Shown: one piece after another, positions 1 to 12,055 of the stretch | How positions within the stretch are numbered: the stretch's first letter is position 1 | How the letters are laid out: every line of letters starts with the position of its first letter | NCBI GenBank assembly: GCA_014058105.1 | Contig: JACGCM010000715.1 | Location: 5,084,001 to 5,148,000, forward strand | DNA from: Kingdonia uniflora | Taxonomy: Eukaryota > Streptophyta > Magnoliopsida > Ranunculales > Circaeasteraceae | DNA length: 64,000 nt | Direction of reading: 5' to 3' | Translations under genes and position numbers: made by a program | The notes under the pieces: model-generated | What the model saw: the letters and a program-made list of their open reading frames with translations, nothing else | What the model was told of the DNA's origin: nothing | Databases searched by the model: none

Positions 1-2097
1 TTTGTCCTCCGCATCCTTTATAAACCATATATGCTTAGCCTTTTCGTTCTTTACATCAAAGTCTTTCCCACAATCCATAACATACTTCCAAAATTCAATT
101 TCCACCCTTGCCAACTCCCCTTCATAAAACTCAATCACACTCGCTATATAACGTTCCTGGTCCATTTGAGCAACGCCCTCTGTTCGCGATGGATACCAAC
201 TTGGCCAAGAGTGATATCGGCCTCAGCTAACCCAAAATGACGATAGGATTAGATCAGATTATTTCTACCAACCCTCACCGTTGCCAAAGCTTTCTCCAGG
301 GGTCTCTTCAAGCTCAGACATTTCTATATACCGCTCCTCAGCAACCTTTACCACTTCTGCCTTGCTCTTTTTCTCCTTCTCAAGCTCCTCCCCGTGCTCC
401 TTCAATAGGGCTGTTTGAGAATCGAACTTCTATGTAAGCTCTACATACTCCTGGTTTCTCTTCTCAATAAAATTTGTAGCCCCTTTCACCAACATCAAGA
501 TCTGCCAATACAATACACAGAATCATCAATAGACATATCAGCCACACTGCAGTAAACAGAGAATATAAATACATACCTGCACTGTTTTCTCTTGAAACAT
601 GGCTTCGAGCTTCTTCGGATTAGCCTCAGCCATGTTAAAACATATGTGTTATACTTCCCTCTGCTTTAGCCTAAGTTTGGTCACTACCTTCGACCTCATG
701 TTGTTTTCTTTTCAGAAACGTCTTTTCTATCTCTTGAGGAACAACTTTACTCACTGTCTGCTGCTCCACAACATCCGAGACCAACAGTTTGTCACCTTTT
801 ATTCCCTTGGGCCACCTCTACAGTATAATGAGAAGATTCTTGTAACGTTCTTTTCAGCCTACGGATCTTCCGTGCACCGCTTGAAATCCCTGGCGGAGGC
901 AGAGGGATACTGATCAAATCCCCCAGAGGACGAAGTTCTGTGTTCACAACTTTTCCAGTACCCTCTTGACCAGCCATAGCTAGATTTTTGAGAGCTCCTT
1001 GCACTTTTAGAACTCTGAAGTCTACTCATTTATCCCTATGGATATTCAATTCTCCAAGCACTTGCTTCAACTCAACCTGTTCAAGGACTACGCAGTCAAA
1101 TAAGCTCATTTTATAAGGAACGGCTTTGGGATCAGAACCTGAGAACAAAATCAAGGAAATGATTAAAAGCTCGCAACCAAACAGATATTCGTTCAAAATA
1201 GCAAAAGTTACTTACTCGGATTAAAATATTTATGTTCCAGGTCGAGGGCTGGTTCATCTGGAACCTGCATACAATTACCCTTTATCCCTTACCCATATAA
1301 GATGATCGTTCTACGGTCTACCAGCATATTCGAAGTCAAAAAACTTTGGCCTAGACGAATCACTAAATAGGTAACCACTCCTGCGAGCATGCACATACTT
1401 TATTTTGTAATATTTTAGTACATCAACTACCACGAACTGCTTCACAATCTCGTTCTCTCTCCATCTCTCATTTAATACCTTACACACCCTCATCATCTCA
1501 TATGTATTCCCATTTAATTGTGCGGGACAGCACTACAATGCATTTATAAAGACCATATACGACCGGGTTCAGATAATGTAGAAACCCATCATTTGGGCAT
1601 GTCATACCAGACCTATTATAGTACGCAACATCTACATCTTCCCCAAGTCCTCTCTCCAACTTCCACAAATCTAGATTGGGCACTTGATAATGTACATTTT
1701 CCCTTTTCTCTAGTATAAAGGTCCTCAACCATAGGCCTTGCTCCATTACATAATTTCCCCACTTCCCTGCAAACTTCTTTTTAAATTTCAAATATTCGTT
1801 CCCTATATTTACTCCATCTGGATATGTGTAAAAGATCTTATCCTCCACCCCTGTTTCCTCATCCTGCTCTACTATATTACTCACTTTAATAGGCATCTCT
1901 ACTACTATCCCCACAGTCACTTCCCTACCATCTACAGTCTCCTCAGGGCCTCTACAATCGTCATCTCTACCCGACGAAGACATTTCCTCCGAACTAGATA
2001 AAACTACAAATTTACTACTAGGCCTTAAGTTTTTAGAATGCATATTTGACCTACAGGTAAACTCATTTTTTTTATTTACTTTGTCTCTATGATTCAT
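1..2097 (-). pseudogene. spliced antisense gene of the left Tat copy (aORF1-like)
   Basis: Several minus-strand coding blocks look like exons of one gene. The N-terminal block (2097 down to about 1290) is acidic and Ser-rich, then has a conserved hydrophobic region like that of plant gypsy-type putative transposase proteins. A short exon (about 1269-1216) ends in a GTAAGT donor. A 77-bp intron (1215-1139) ends in CAG, and the next exon runs from 1138 to 792. Further exons end at a GTATGT donor (next to 577) and start after GCAG at 501; the last reads as a Lys/Glu-rich coiled coil. It is broken by an in-frame stop at the end of the 1311-1496 block, a frameshift near 1497, a TGA in the 792-1138 exon and a stop in the coiled coil. 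Function is unknown. Extra antisense ORFs are known from Tat elements. Confidence 0.55.
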
Positions 2098-2477
2098 TAC
2101 TTACACAATCACATGATATGCCACAAACACAGCAGATAAAAACCCCGCCCATACTTAATATCTCTTTACTTCATAGTAAAAATATTTGTTTTTAAAACTT
2201 TCCACAATAACAGAAACTAAAACTTTCCCTCTTCTTCTTCAAAAATAGTTTCTCTCTTTAGACATTCACTTCAAACGAAATAGAGGAACAAAATTTACTA
2301 ACCTGTACTGGAAGACCCATAATTTTCTACTCTGTCCACAACATTCATAGAGATTAAGTGATTACGCTACTTTTCCAATAGATTCCTTTCACCAGACAAA
2401 GTTTTTACCACGGGATTACGCTCATAACTCAAACATTTTCTCACTCTAGAAATACTGGTTACACCACCTTTTCCTCT

Positions 2478-2744
2478 CTATGTAACTGTTGATAATTTAT
2501 GAGGAAGAGAGAAATAATTTTTTATACTTTCCCTCAATTTTTGAAATGACAGCTCTCTCAGACATGGATCAATCTCCCCTCCTTCCTCTACAAGCACGTC
2601 TATTTGCCTCACAACATCATCATTACTTCTGTGATAACGTGTTATTTTATCACGTCTGTACCTCACTTCAGCCATTAAACAATTCAGTTCCTCCTTCCCA
2701 AGACAATCTACACGATTCCTTACCTTACTTTTACACTCAATCAA
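2478..2744 (-). pseudogene. charged coding-like fragment between the two antisense genes
   Basis: An open minus-strand stretch of 88 codons, rich in Arg, Glu and Lys. It may be a downstream exon of the antisense gene that starts at 3357. I recognise no domain, and I cannot see a clear homologue in the other Tat copy. Confidence 0.25.
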
Positions 2745-2997
2745 GTTCGTACCACACCGTAAGTCATTCCTATAAATAGCAAATATTCAAAATTCAAAAT
2801 CATCTATACAGCTGTTGATATCAGCCAACTGTAATCCATCATAACTGCCCCATAAGCAGCTAAACAAACCTATTACTCCTGCTTTTTAAGTCGCAGTTTA
2901 AATATACACTTTATCCTAAAATTCAACAAATAATAAAATACAGAACACTGCAAACAGATTACTTATTCATTTTGACTATAAAAGTTTGAGTTTACAT

Positions 2998-3357
2998 TCA
3001 AATATAATTACATTTAAAGCATCCCGGATGATTCAATTCACCACATGGAATTATCTCCCCCCCCCCCCCTGCTGCCCTCTCATCCTCTTCAACCAGCTTA
3101 TCCAATGCGATCTCTCGAACATCTTCTTCTCGCAGGGTTGCGTCCAGAAGTAACTCCCGGAACACATCACACCAGAAATAATGGTTAAACTTCACGCCCC
3201 TAGCCTCGTCATCTAAACCGTCCAACTACAATGGCCACTCTGGTAACACAGCATTATAAGGCAACAGGTGAAAGTACCGCTCACGAAGTTCTACCACCTT
3301 GATGTTTAGCCTACCTTCCACCGCATGACGAGCACGTTGAGAACGTGTCCTCACCAT
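2998..3357 (-). pseudogene. second antisense gene of the left Tat copy (aORF2-like)
   Basis: Reading starts at an ATG (3357-3355) with a basic N-terminus, continues through a block reading ELRERYF, meets a TAG (3226-3228) and stays open in the same frame to 2998. The minus-strand gene at 46636-47136 in the other Tat copy has the same layout: basic start, an EL/ELKERYF block about 25 residues in, then acidic and aromatic residues around 60-80. No domain is recognised. A run of 13 C on the + strand (3057-3069) encodes the Gly run near its end and may be a mutation or a sequencing artefact. Confidence 0.45.
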
Positions 3358-3360
3358 TAT

Positions 3361-5705
3361 AACTTCCAATCAACCAAAAACAAGTTTTTCCTGTAAAAGA
3401 TTATGATGAACAACACCAAAGGATCCAGATCTTATATAGCCCACATGTAGTTCTTTTTTTACACCACCAATATTGCCTATCAGTCAGATTTTGAGGGAAG
3501 ATATATTTTACGGGAACAAATTTTTAACAGCAAGGATATCAGCAGATTTTTGGGAATATTTTTGAACAACTCGTGCTTACCATCCTAAGAAGAATATTCC
3601 ACATGGATATTATTCCTCTCGTGCTTCGCACAGATGACGTATCCAAAAAGATAGAGCTCGCACAGAATAAAGCAATTCAAGACCTTCCAGAAATAGCTCT
3701 AACCACGATATTGTAGGGCACAGATATCCTTTACCCAACTACATCAAGGCATTTTTAACAACAGTTCGAAACAACTTCTCTAAAAGACACCGTCAAATCA
3801 TAGAATATTAAAGTACGGAGAACACATCCTCTATCACCAACAAATGATACTTATAGCATACTTTGACTCCTACAACGTCAAAAGGGCACAGTTCATTGAA
3901 ACTCTAAATGACCTAGTTAACGGAAGTACGCATATTGACAATGATAACTGTGTTAAATACCATTGCATAATCCCAAGATGACAGATCGAAAAGTCTACAA
4001 ACAGTTCGTATAATACAGTCTTGTGTAATTCTAAGTTGGCAGATCAAAAATTTTATAAACAGTTCAACGAAAGCATTCTTACACTTGCCCAGTACAGTTC
4101 AACAACCTACAAACATACAAATCACATTTCCAGCATTATTCATATTTACAGATTACAATAACTTTCGCTTCCCCTCATCCACATATGCGCTAATACGTAT
4201 CCATTCCCATCTGTCATAACTGACAACCCTACAATCATGCTAGCTACTTATTTGAGTTTGTCATCCCAGAGTAACCTCATTACATTTCAACCATATCTTT
4301 TTCTAACTCGTTTCCACACTCTCTCCACTATTTTACGTACGCCAAAATCTCTATGCCGCTCAATTTTTTGTTTCAGCATATCACTTCTGCAACAGATTGA
4401 TATCTTGTAGCTCATTTCAATAGACTTCTTTTAGTTCGACACAAGCCTCATTACATTTTGGCCATCTCTTTTTTGAACTCGCTTCCACACTCTCTTCATT
4501 ATTTTACGTAAGTCAAAATTTCTCCACAACTTAATTTTTTGTTTCAGCACATCACTTCTGCAACATATTGATGTCTTGTAGCTTGTTTTAATAGACTTCT
4601 TTCAGTTTGACACCAGTCCCTGTCACATTCAAACAAATCTAAACAGGACAATTCGTGCATTATACGAAATTATATTTTTTAACATATTTTCGACCTCCAG
4701 AATTCTTTTCTGTTAGTTCCACTTTTCTTCACACTTTGATCCATCAGCAATTTAAGTTACCATTCTTTATCCACGCCAAGAATATGGTGATTCGAACTCA
4801 CCAAGATTATTTATCCACGCCACTTTTTACTGTGGGCCTCCAGGTGTACATACAGTTGTATGTAAGCCACTATAAAGGTCTCAATGTGATGATGGTTCCT
4901 GGGTTGGTTGTGGAGATGGTGCAGTCAAGGTGCATGTGGTGGTGGAGTTGTGGAAGTGGGGTAGTGGGAGTGGTGGCAAGTGGAGGTGGACGTGGTGGTG
5001 GAGGTGTGGAGTGATTGAGGTGCTGGAATGTAATATATATTGCAAGTTTGTGGTGAATCTTTGATGGAGATGATGGTGGCGGAGGTGGTATGAGCGGGTC
5101 GCGCGCGGGCCAAAAGTCAGAGGAAGTATCACGACCTGGGGTGCTTACTTCTCCTGCTTCAGTTGTTCAATAGCTTACCTTTGCCAAAAAAAAACCTAAG
5201 ATTCGATCATCACTAGAGCTGCCACTAGTTAGCTTTTTTAGATGTGGCAAGGGGTTCGGGCCGCACTACAGATTTTTTTACCCATGGAGGATCCCTATGT
5301 ACGCCTCAAATAGGGTATTTTCTGTATTTTGTTTTGGGACCGCCTCCAGTGGAGAGTTCGGAATGAGGGGCATCTTGGCTTGGGGGAACTTTTGATGGTA
5401 GTAGTGGTAAGAAGTAGGAATCATTTAGTAGTGGAGGCCCTAAAGGAAGTAGTAGTGGTGGTGGCAAGAGATGGTAATGGAAATTTAGTATTTTTAAGGT
5501 AATTATCCGTTCCTTTATATATTTAACGAATTAAGTAGAATTCTTTTGGAGTACAATTTTAAATCTGTATAAGATGTAAGATATTGCGAAGGGAGGGAGA
5601 AAGGGCATCATCCTACAAATAAAGGACATATGTCTCAATGTTATAAGCTCCCCCCCCCCCCCGCTTCTTAACTTGCCCTTACACTCACATTTTTTTTATA
5701 GGACC
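3361..5705. other. noncoding 3' region of the left Tat copy
   Basis: No convincing gene. It holds an imperfect repeat around 3950-4080 (units sharing CAGATC and AAACAGTTC), the 174-bp tandem repeat described separately, and a GGT/GGA-rich tract at 4895-5100. The open frames in the GGT tract (Gly/Val on one strand, His/Pro on the other) are composition artefacts. A C13 run is at 5650-5662. Confidence 0.5.
4273..4620. repeat. two-copy tandem repeat, period about 174 bp
   Basis: Copy 1 starts at 4273 (CCTCATTACATTT) and copy 2 at 4447 (CCTCATTACATTT). Both run through TCCACACTCTCT, ATTTTACGTA, TTTTTTGTTTCAGCA and CACTTCTGCAACA to CTTGTAGCT. The start of a third unit may be at 4618. The units differ at roughly one base in eight. 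Confidence 0.8.
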
Positions 5706-6225
5706 TGTAGTGGCTTATTCCGGATCTCGAACTCAAACCTCAGCTTCGACCATCATACATTTACTCGACCTCATCAACATACGATCACATGGCACACTAT
5801 GGAACAACTACAAAGAAGGGTTTACTTCTCATCCTCGACCTCCACACCAACAGCTCGACTCAGCAAACACTCAGTCATCAAAGAAGCCGTTATAAAATAG
5901 AAGGATTAGACCGTTACGCAATCAGTTCAGAGACTCATCAAAATCATATTATAACATTCATCATTAAAAGTAATAATGGTCGTCAAATGGTCATATTATA
6001 AGACCTATAAATAAGACTATAGAACTACAAATTAAGGACAGAGAATTCTATCCAGAAACTCTACACAGAACTACTCAAAACATTTTTTGTAATAGCTAGT
6101 CATCATCAATAATATCTATTTTTCTAAATCCTCAAGAGAGGTCGTGGTTTTTAACCTATTCAATGGTTTTCCACGCTAAATCTCGTGTTAGTAGTTACTT
6201 GATAACGCTCTGATTATCTTTGGTA
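5706..6225 (+). repeat. diverged 3' LTR of the left Tat copy
   Basis: It starts TGTAGTGGCTTATTCC, against TGTAGTAGCATATTCC in the LTRs at 35114 and 47369. It contains a TATA-like CCTATAAATAAG, then a TTGTAATAGCTAG block and a GAGGTCGTGGTTTTT block, in the same order as in those LTRs. The 3' end is not clear. No good polypurine tract lies directly upstream; the purine run at about 5587-5605 is 100 bp too far left. Confidence 0.5.
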
Positions 6226-7073
6226 TGAAAGACTAAGTTCGATATACAAAATTAGGTTCTTACAGGACGCTTCATTCCAAAGGCTTATTTTAATAACTAT
6301 GCTTGCGTGGGAGCATACTTACAGTGAAGTAACCGATTCATGTACTAATGATTCAGATTCTTTGTTACAGGTTTGTCTTTGCATATCTGATATATTGTAT
6401 TAACTTCTCTACTTGTTGTTATGTACTTAAGATAAGCCGCAACAGTGCTCTTCTGGAGCAATTTGTAAGTTGCTAGATATTTCTGCTAGAGTTTGTAGCT
6501 CTTTTCTCATTGTAAGTCAAGAGTCTGTAGATATGTGAATGCTCTACGATGGCTATGGAGACTAATGCCGCAGTTGAAATTATCATAGTCTTTTAAGCTT
6601 GTTCTTTATATATATTATGATGATATTTCTCTAACTTTCTTGGCCATTAATATACATATATAGATAGGCCCCCTAGAGGTAATTAGAACCATCAAGTCTA
6701 ATTTTATTCACAAGCCAGTTTGGTAATTAGAAAAGGTTCAAGCTGTGATCTTTCGCCCCTTTGGGTGTCTCTCTTAGTTTTCTTTTGAAGATTTTGCACT
6801 AAAACAAAGGCTTGCTCTGAGATTTCTCAATAAATATTTCAGGAAAGCACACACAGAGAAGGAACCTGTGGAAACATAGATGTTTCATGCTTCATCTTAA
6901 AAGGTTTATGCTTCTTATGTGATCTTTGTGTGAATACTTGTAAATATTTTAGGCTGCGATCATTCTTTTAGTATAATTTGAAGTTTTTGCTATGTTTTTC
7001 TTGTAAAGATGTAATTTTTGGGTGAATACTTATGTGATCTTTGTGTTTATGTTTGCATATTTTTTTTGGGAAG
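6226..7073. other. intergenic or intronic sequence before the TGA-like remnant
   Basis: AT-rich sequence without a recognisable gene. It probably includes intron sequence of the TGA-like gene, since the next coding block begins after an AG at 7073, but I found no upstream exon. Confidence 0.3.
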
Positions 7074-7248
7074 CTCAAGGTCAGTAGGAGAGAGTACTGG
7101 TTCAGGATCTGCACATAATACTTTATTGGAGCCAGAATCTCCTATCAGTAAAAGGGCATCAAATCAGAGTCTTGAGCAGAAGCAACAACAACTACTAGTA
7201 GAGATGGCAAGTGATAATCCCTCCATAACTGGATCATTTGAGATTTAA
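7074..7248 (+). pseudogene. TGA9/TGA10-like bZIP gene: exon upstream of the bZIP domain
   Basis: The frame reads Ser/Gly-rich residues (SSRSVGESTGSGSA), then LEPESPISK, a Gln-rich stretch and EMASD. That series is typical of the N-terminal region of the TGA9/TGA10 branch of TGA-class bZIP factors. The frame ends at a TAA (7246-7248) where family members stay open, so the gene is probably dead. TGA factors bind TGACG motifs in the nucleus; in Arabidopsis TGA9 and TGA10 act in anther development (established for the family, not shown here). Confidence 0.6.
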
Positions 7249-7441
7249 CATTTCTCAACAGCAGAAAAGGTTCATATTTCTCAGCAAAAACAAACTTTTG
7301 TTTTCATGATTTTCTCACATAAATGTCCTGGCATGTTAGGACTAAGGAGAATTTTCAAACTGATGATAAGAACCCCGAACCCCAAACCTCAAACTGCCCC
7401 ACAACCCAAATAATCCCTTTGAGCCTTTAATCATCATTTTT

Positions 7442-7615
7442 GTGAGGAAACTCATAGATAATCATCAACCCCAAGAAGTGGCAGAACAAAATCTCTACAG
7501 TGATTACACTATTTACTTGGTAAAGCATACCCCAAGCAGCTCAAATCCCCACAAGGCATTGAGAAGGTTAGCTCAAAACAGAGAAGCAACAAGGAAAAGT
7601 AGACTACGAAAAAAA
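7442..7615 (+). pseudogene. TGA-like bZIP gene: basic-region exon
   Basis: The last 21 residues are the bZIP basic region of TGA factors (KALRRLAQNREATRKSRLRK, then K). The usual NREAARKSR is NREATRKSR here. The exon ends at 7615, directly before a GT (7616-7617), at the position where TGA genes carry an intron between the basic region and the zipper. The first 35 or so residues do not match the family, and the 5' limit is uncertain. The Athila element begins 42 bp into the following intron. Confidence 0.75.
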
Positions 7616-7656
7616 GTTCACATTTCTCACGTGAAAATCTCCATTCCTGATCAATT

Positions 7657-8187
7657 TGATAATCCGTATCAAACCGGGTGTTGAAACATAGAAGGTTTCG
7701 TTCTCAAGGATGCAAAGATCAAAATCATGAATAAAAACTGGTTTTCATTGATTGAAAATGGTTTTCATCAAACAGAAATAAGAACTACTGTAGAAAAAAG
7801 GATAAAACTAAGAAGATAATCTTTTTCTCTTTACAACTCTCCCTCTTAACCTAACTCAAATTTCTCATCTCCCTCAACCACTCCTGATTTTGTGGAGAGA
7901 TTTTAGCTAGGCTTGACTACTAAGTCTTCTAGCAGCTCCAGCAGCTCTTGGTACAAAGTCATCTCTAACAGTTCTTAACAACTGATCATCTCCAGCAGCT
8001 CTTGACAACTGATCATCTCCAGCAGCTCTTTAGCTTGTAAGAGTTGGGCTTTAAGAAGGGTTTGATTACAAATGTCCCTTTATCTGCAATAGTCAAACAT
8101 ACTTCAATTAGGCCCAGTGAAGCATAAAATAAGTTCCTAAATAATATAAATTGAAGGTCAAAAATAGGCATTTTTTAAGCCTATCAA
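7657..8187 (-). repeat. 3' LTR of the Athila-type element
   Basis: Direct repeat of 17150-17679. It contains a 27-bp tandem repeat (ACTGATCATCTCCAGCAGCT, twice). The LTR promoter would lie on the minus strand. The junction with the internal region is set by the polypurine tract. Confidence 0.95.
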
Positions 8188-9577
8188 ATACCCCCGAACT
8201 GATATATTGCTAGTCCCTTAGCAAAAGAAAAGAAAACTAAACTCTTTCGTGGTTTCTAAAGATTATATTTAGCGTATGCAACAAGTCTTTCAACCTATAG
8301 GTTACCCATATAGGACGAGTTGTGTCTCGTGAGGGTTTTCAGTGAATATACCCACAAAATTCTATCATAAACATTCTGGTATTATAAACAACTAATAATC
8401 ATTCCTCCTGGTATCTCTGAGAATGGATTAAATTTATCTCCTAGATATAATACTTAAACAAGGGTTAATCATCAGATACGTTTAGAATTTATCAAGTCAA
8501 TTATATTATAATCAGATTAGATTAAGTTTCAGAATTTCATCCTTTGTGTAGTGAATTTAGTTTATGGAATCAAGAAGTTTGATAATCCTTTCAAATAACC
8601 TTAGCCTTATCTTGAGTATGGTGAAAGAAATCTAGAAGTTTGTTCGACAACTACCTTAGTTTGTTCGCTCTCTTTTATTGATCTTTTAGGGAAAATATCT
8701 ATCCACACAAGTTTTTCATGGTAAGACTTTTGCATTTGAGTTTTCATTTGCTCTTTTATACGTACAACTTGTCCCCCTTCACATAGTTCTCAACTATAAT
8801 CACAGAGACTCGATTTTTACTTTTTTGGTCTCTTACTTTCACATTGATTCATGGCTTGCCTCGAGATTAATAAAAATTCGTCATCTTTCAGTTCTAAATC
8901 TTACGAGGGGCCTTGAATTGTAAATGTTTTTTTTTTTTTTTTACGAGTATGTCAGCTTCGTGAAATGAGCCAATAACTTGTGAAAATACATACAAACCCT
9001 TAGTATGAATTTATGAGAAGCAAAATTTTCCAAGATAAATGTCTCCCTCATTACAGATTCTTCCTAACCCAAACTGTTGATTAATCAAAAGGTGATAGTT
9101 AGTTTTAACAAAACCTTGATAACATAATTACGTGAAGTACAATTATAAGAGTGATTTTCTTCTAAAACACATCTAATAGGATGGTAGTACCAAAAACTTA
9201 AAAATTCTTAACGCACTAACAATTTACAGTTTAAAATAAACCATAACCTTATAATTTTATCCCAAGTGCAACTCTAGGATTCTAAGAATGTCTAAAGATC
9301 AGAGTATACAAAAAAAAATGTGTCTACAATACCAAAATGCCCTAGATAATAACTTTTATTGGAAAAAGTTATGAAAATCTTATTTACCCCCACCCTCAAA
9401 CTGAATCAGCATGTGTCCCCAAAGTTGCCAAAAATAAATAATAATAAAAAATAATCTAAAAATATTACCTGAACATAATAAAGGTTGCCTCCCCACAAGC
9501 GCTAAGTTTAACGTCTTCAGCCAGACGATGGTAGGTACCCCCAAACTAGATAAGACTATGGGTAGAAATAAAGATAC
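8188..9577. other. 3' untranslated region of the Athila-type element
   Basis: No gene. Read on the minus strand, a G-rich polypurine-like tract (complement of CCCCCGAA, 8192-8199) sits 4 bp from the LTR. Many Athila elements have an envelope-like ORF between integrase and this tract; here the 1.4 kb holds only short frames. A T18 run lies near 8925-8942. Confidence 0.7.
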
Positions 9578-10345
9578 CTATGTTTCATATGATGGGTCCC
9601 GTAGATTCATATCCTCACTCGAACCTGTAAAATACTCGTGAAATGGTTTAAGTCTCTGCCCATTTACCTTATTAATGTGACCAGTACGAGGGTCAAGAAT
9701 TTCAATAGCTCCATGTGGGAAAACAGTTTTGACAATGAACGGCCCGGTCCAACCGGATTAAAGTTTTCCAGGAAACAAATGAAGACGCGAAGAATACAAT
9801 AAAACTTTTTGATCCACTTTAAAAGTCTTTCGCAAGATATTTTTATCATGGAAAGTCTTAGTTCTTTCTTTGTATATCTTTGCGGATTCATATGCATCAT
9901 TTCGAAGCTCATCCAACTCATTGAGTTATAGCTTACGATGGGACCCAGCCGTTGAAGTGTCAAAGTTAAGCGTTTTTATTGCCCAATAAGCTTTATGTTC
10001 AAGTTCTACAGGAAGGTGGCATGCATTGCCGTAAACGAGTCAGTAAGGAGACATTCCAATCGGGGTTTTATATGCAGTACGATAAGCCCAAAGTGCATCA
10101 ATTAATCTTACAGACCAATCTTTGTTAATTTAGGTTAACCGTCTTTTGGAGAATATTTTTGATCTCCCGATTTGAAACTTCGACTTGCCCACTTGTTTGC
10201 GGGCGATAAGGTGTTGCCACCTTATGGGTTACGCCATACTTTTTGACAAGGGCAATAATGTTTTTGTTGTTAAAATGTGTCCCTCCATCGCTAATGATAG
10301 CCCTAGGTGTTCCAAATCGAGAAAAAATATTTTCTTTTAAAAAAT
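9578..10345 (-). pseudogene. Athila integrase, C-terminal part (frameshifted)
   Basis: This continues the integrase core in another frame after a shift near 10345. It keeps the second catalytic Asp (in IISDGGTHF) and the Glu (in [11 protein letters not shown]), then the Athila C-terminus with WTGPF and LKPFHEYF, ending at a TAG (9578-9580). Extra breaks occur near 9745 and 10130. Integrase would insert the cDNA into host DNA. Confidence 0.8.
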
Positions 10346-11842
10346 TGAGAACAACTGCACTGTTATTCGTTTTCGAAGGGTGGCTTCAACCAATTTTGAT
10401 GCATAGTCCACTCCAATAAGGATGTACTCATATCCAAAAGACTTGGGAAAAGGGCCCATAAAATCAATGCCCCAAACATCAAAAGGTTCAATAACTAAAA
10501 TAGGGTGTAAGGGCATCATATTTCGTCGAGAAGGGGCTCCCATTTTCTGGCATCTCTCGCACGCTTTACAAAATACATGCGCATCGTGAAATAAGGTAGG
10601 CCAATAAAAACCGCACTGCAAAATTTTTACCGCGGTCTTCTTAGAGCTAAAGTGGCCTCCACAAGCTTGGGTGTGGCAAAATGAGAGAATATTGGTAAAC
10701 TCAGACTGGGGAACACATCTCCTAAGGATTTGGTCAGTACAATACTTAAACAAATCTGGATCATCCCAAAAGAAGTACTTCACTTGACTTAAGAAACTAT
10801 CTTTGTCAGGTTTAGTCCAATGATCAGGAATGGTATCCGTTGCTAAATAATTAGCAATGTCAGCAAACCACGGCAACTCAGGAACTAATTTCACAGCCAT
10901 AAGTTGTTCATCAGGGAAGGATTCCCTAATCGACAAAGACTCATCAACAGACTCAATCACTATACGGGAAAGATAGTCGGCTACAACATTGTCTGACCCC
11001 TTTTTATCTCGAATCACGAGGTTAAACTCCTGTAAGAGTAATACCCACCGGATTAGCCGTGCCTTAGCATCTTTCTTTGACAAAAGATGTCGAAGCGCGG
11101 CATGATCCGTGTAAACAATCACTTTAGATCCTATAAGATAAGATCTAAATATTTCTAGCGCATAAACAATGGCCAAGAGTTCTTTCTCGGTGGTCATGTA
11201 ATTCAATTGGGCACCATTTAACATTTTGCTAGCATAGTGGATGACATGGGGGCGTTTGTTTATCCGTTGTCCCAAAACAGCACCTACAGAATAATCAGAG
11301 GCATCACACATTAACTCGAATGGTTCATTCCAAACAGGTGGTCTAATAATGAGTGATGTTGTGAGCTGGGTCTTAAGCTTATCAAAAGCTACAAGACATG
11401 GTGCATCAAACTTATAGGCCACATCTTTGGCCAAAAGGTTGCTTAAAGGATGAGCAATCTTACTAAAATCTTGGATAAAACGACGGTAAAAGCCTGCATG
11501 TCCTAGAAAGGAACGGACGTCCTTGACATTTTGTGGTGGGGGAAGGTTAGAAATGACATCTATTTTGGCTTGGTCAACTTCTATTCCTTTTTCAGATATG
11601 ATATGCCCTAAAACTATCCCCCTTTTTACCATAAAGTGACATTTTTCCCAATTTAAAATAAGATTCTTTTCCTGGCATCTGAGTAATACTAGAGAAAGAT
11701 GATGAAGGCATTGTTCAAATGAGTTGCCAAATAATGAGAAGTCATCCATGAAAACTTCAAGGAATCGCTCTACCATGTCAGAAAAAATGCTTAGCATGCA
11801 ACACTGAAACGTCGCAGGAGCATTGCATAAGCCAAAAGGCAT
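10337..11842 (-). pseudogene. Athila pol: reverse transcriptase palm/thumb, RNase H, integrase N-terminus
   Basis: 501 codons are open. It starts at [13 protein letters not shown]. The RT catalytic box is FMDDFS (residues about 31-36), the Athila form of YxDD. A full RNase H follows ([17 protein letters not shown], then ATEKE-like [13 protein letters not shown] and YTDHAAL). The integrase zinc domain has HTQACGGHF and CKACERCQ, and the first catalytic Asp is in GIDFMGPFP. The frame is lost near 10345. An otherwise well-preserved block fits a recent insertion. Confidence 0.9.
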
Positions 11843-12055
11843 GCGACGGTAGGCAAATGTACCGAAAGGACATGTAAAAGTTGTTTTTTCTTGGTCCTCG
11901 GGTACGATAGGTATTTGGTTGTACCCAGAGTAGCCATCTAAGAAACATTAAAATTTGTGCCCAGCGAGTCGCTCGAGCATCTGGTCAATGAAAGGTAAGG
12001 GGAAGTGATCTTTCCTAGTGACCGAGTTAAGCTTCTTGTAGTCTATGCAGACTCT
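11843..12055 (-). pseudogene. Athila reverse transcriptase core with two nonsense changes
   Basis: The frame of the flanking RT blocks carries on here with recognisable motifs (RVCIDYKKL, then FPLPFIDQML and [12 protein letters not shown]). It is cut by a TGA at 12056-12058 where the family has Trp, and by a TAA at 11948-11950 where it has Tyr. Both are single-base changes, so no full RT can be made. Confidence 0.85.

Larger units (their letters stand above)
1..6225 (+). mobile_element. 3' half of a Tat-lineage Ty3/gypsy retrotransposon (left copy)
   Basis: The gag-pol half would lie off the left edge. What remains is antisense coding sequence (1-3357), a noncoding tract and a diverged LTR (about 5706-6225). 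The arrangement, with minus-strand genes between pol and the 3' LTR, matches the complete Tat element at 35114-47900 in this window, and both antisense genes resemble their counterparts there. The limits are approximate because the LTR ends are degraded and the 5' LTR is not in view. Confidence 0.6.

Noticed and set aside
4655..5132. Gly/Val-rich and His/Pro-rich frames on both strands
   Set aside because: Low-complexity GGT/GGA sequence inside the noncoding 3' region of the Tat copy.
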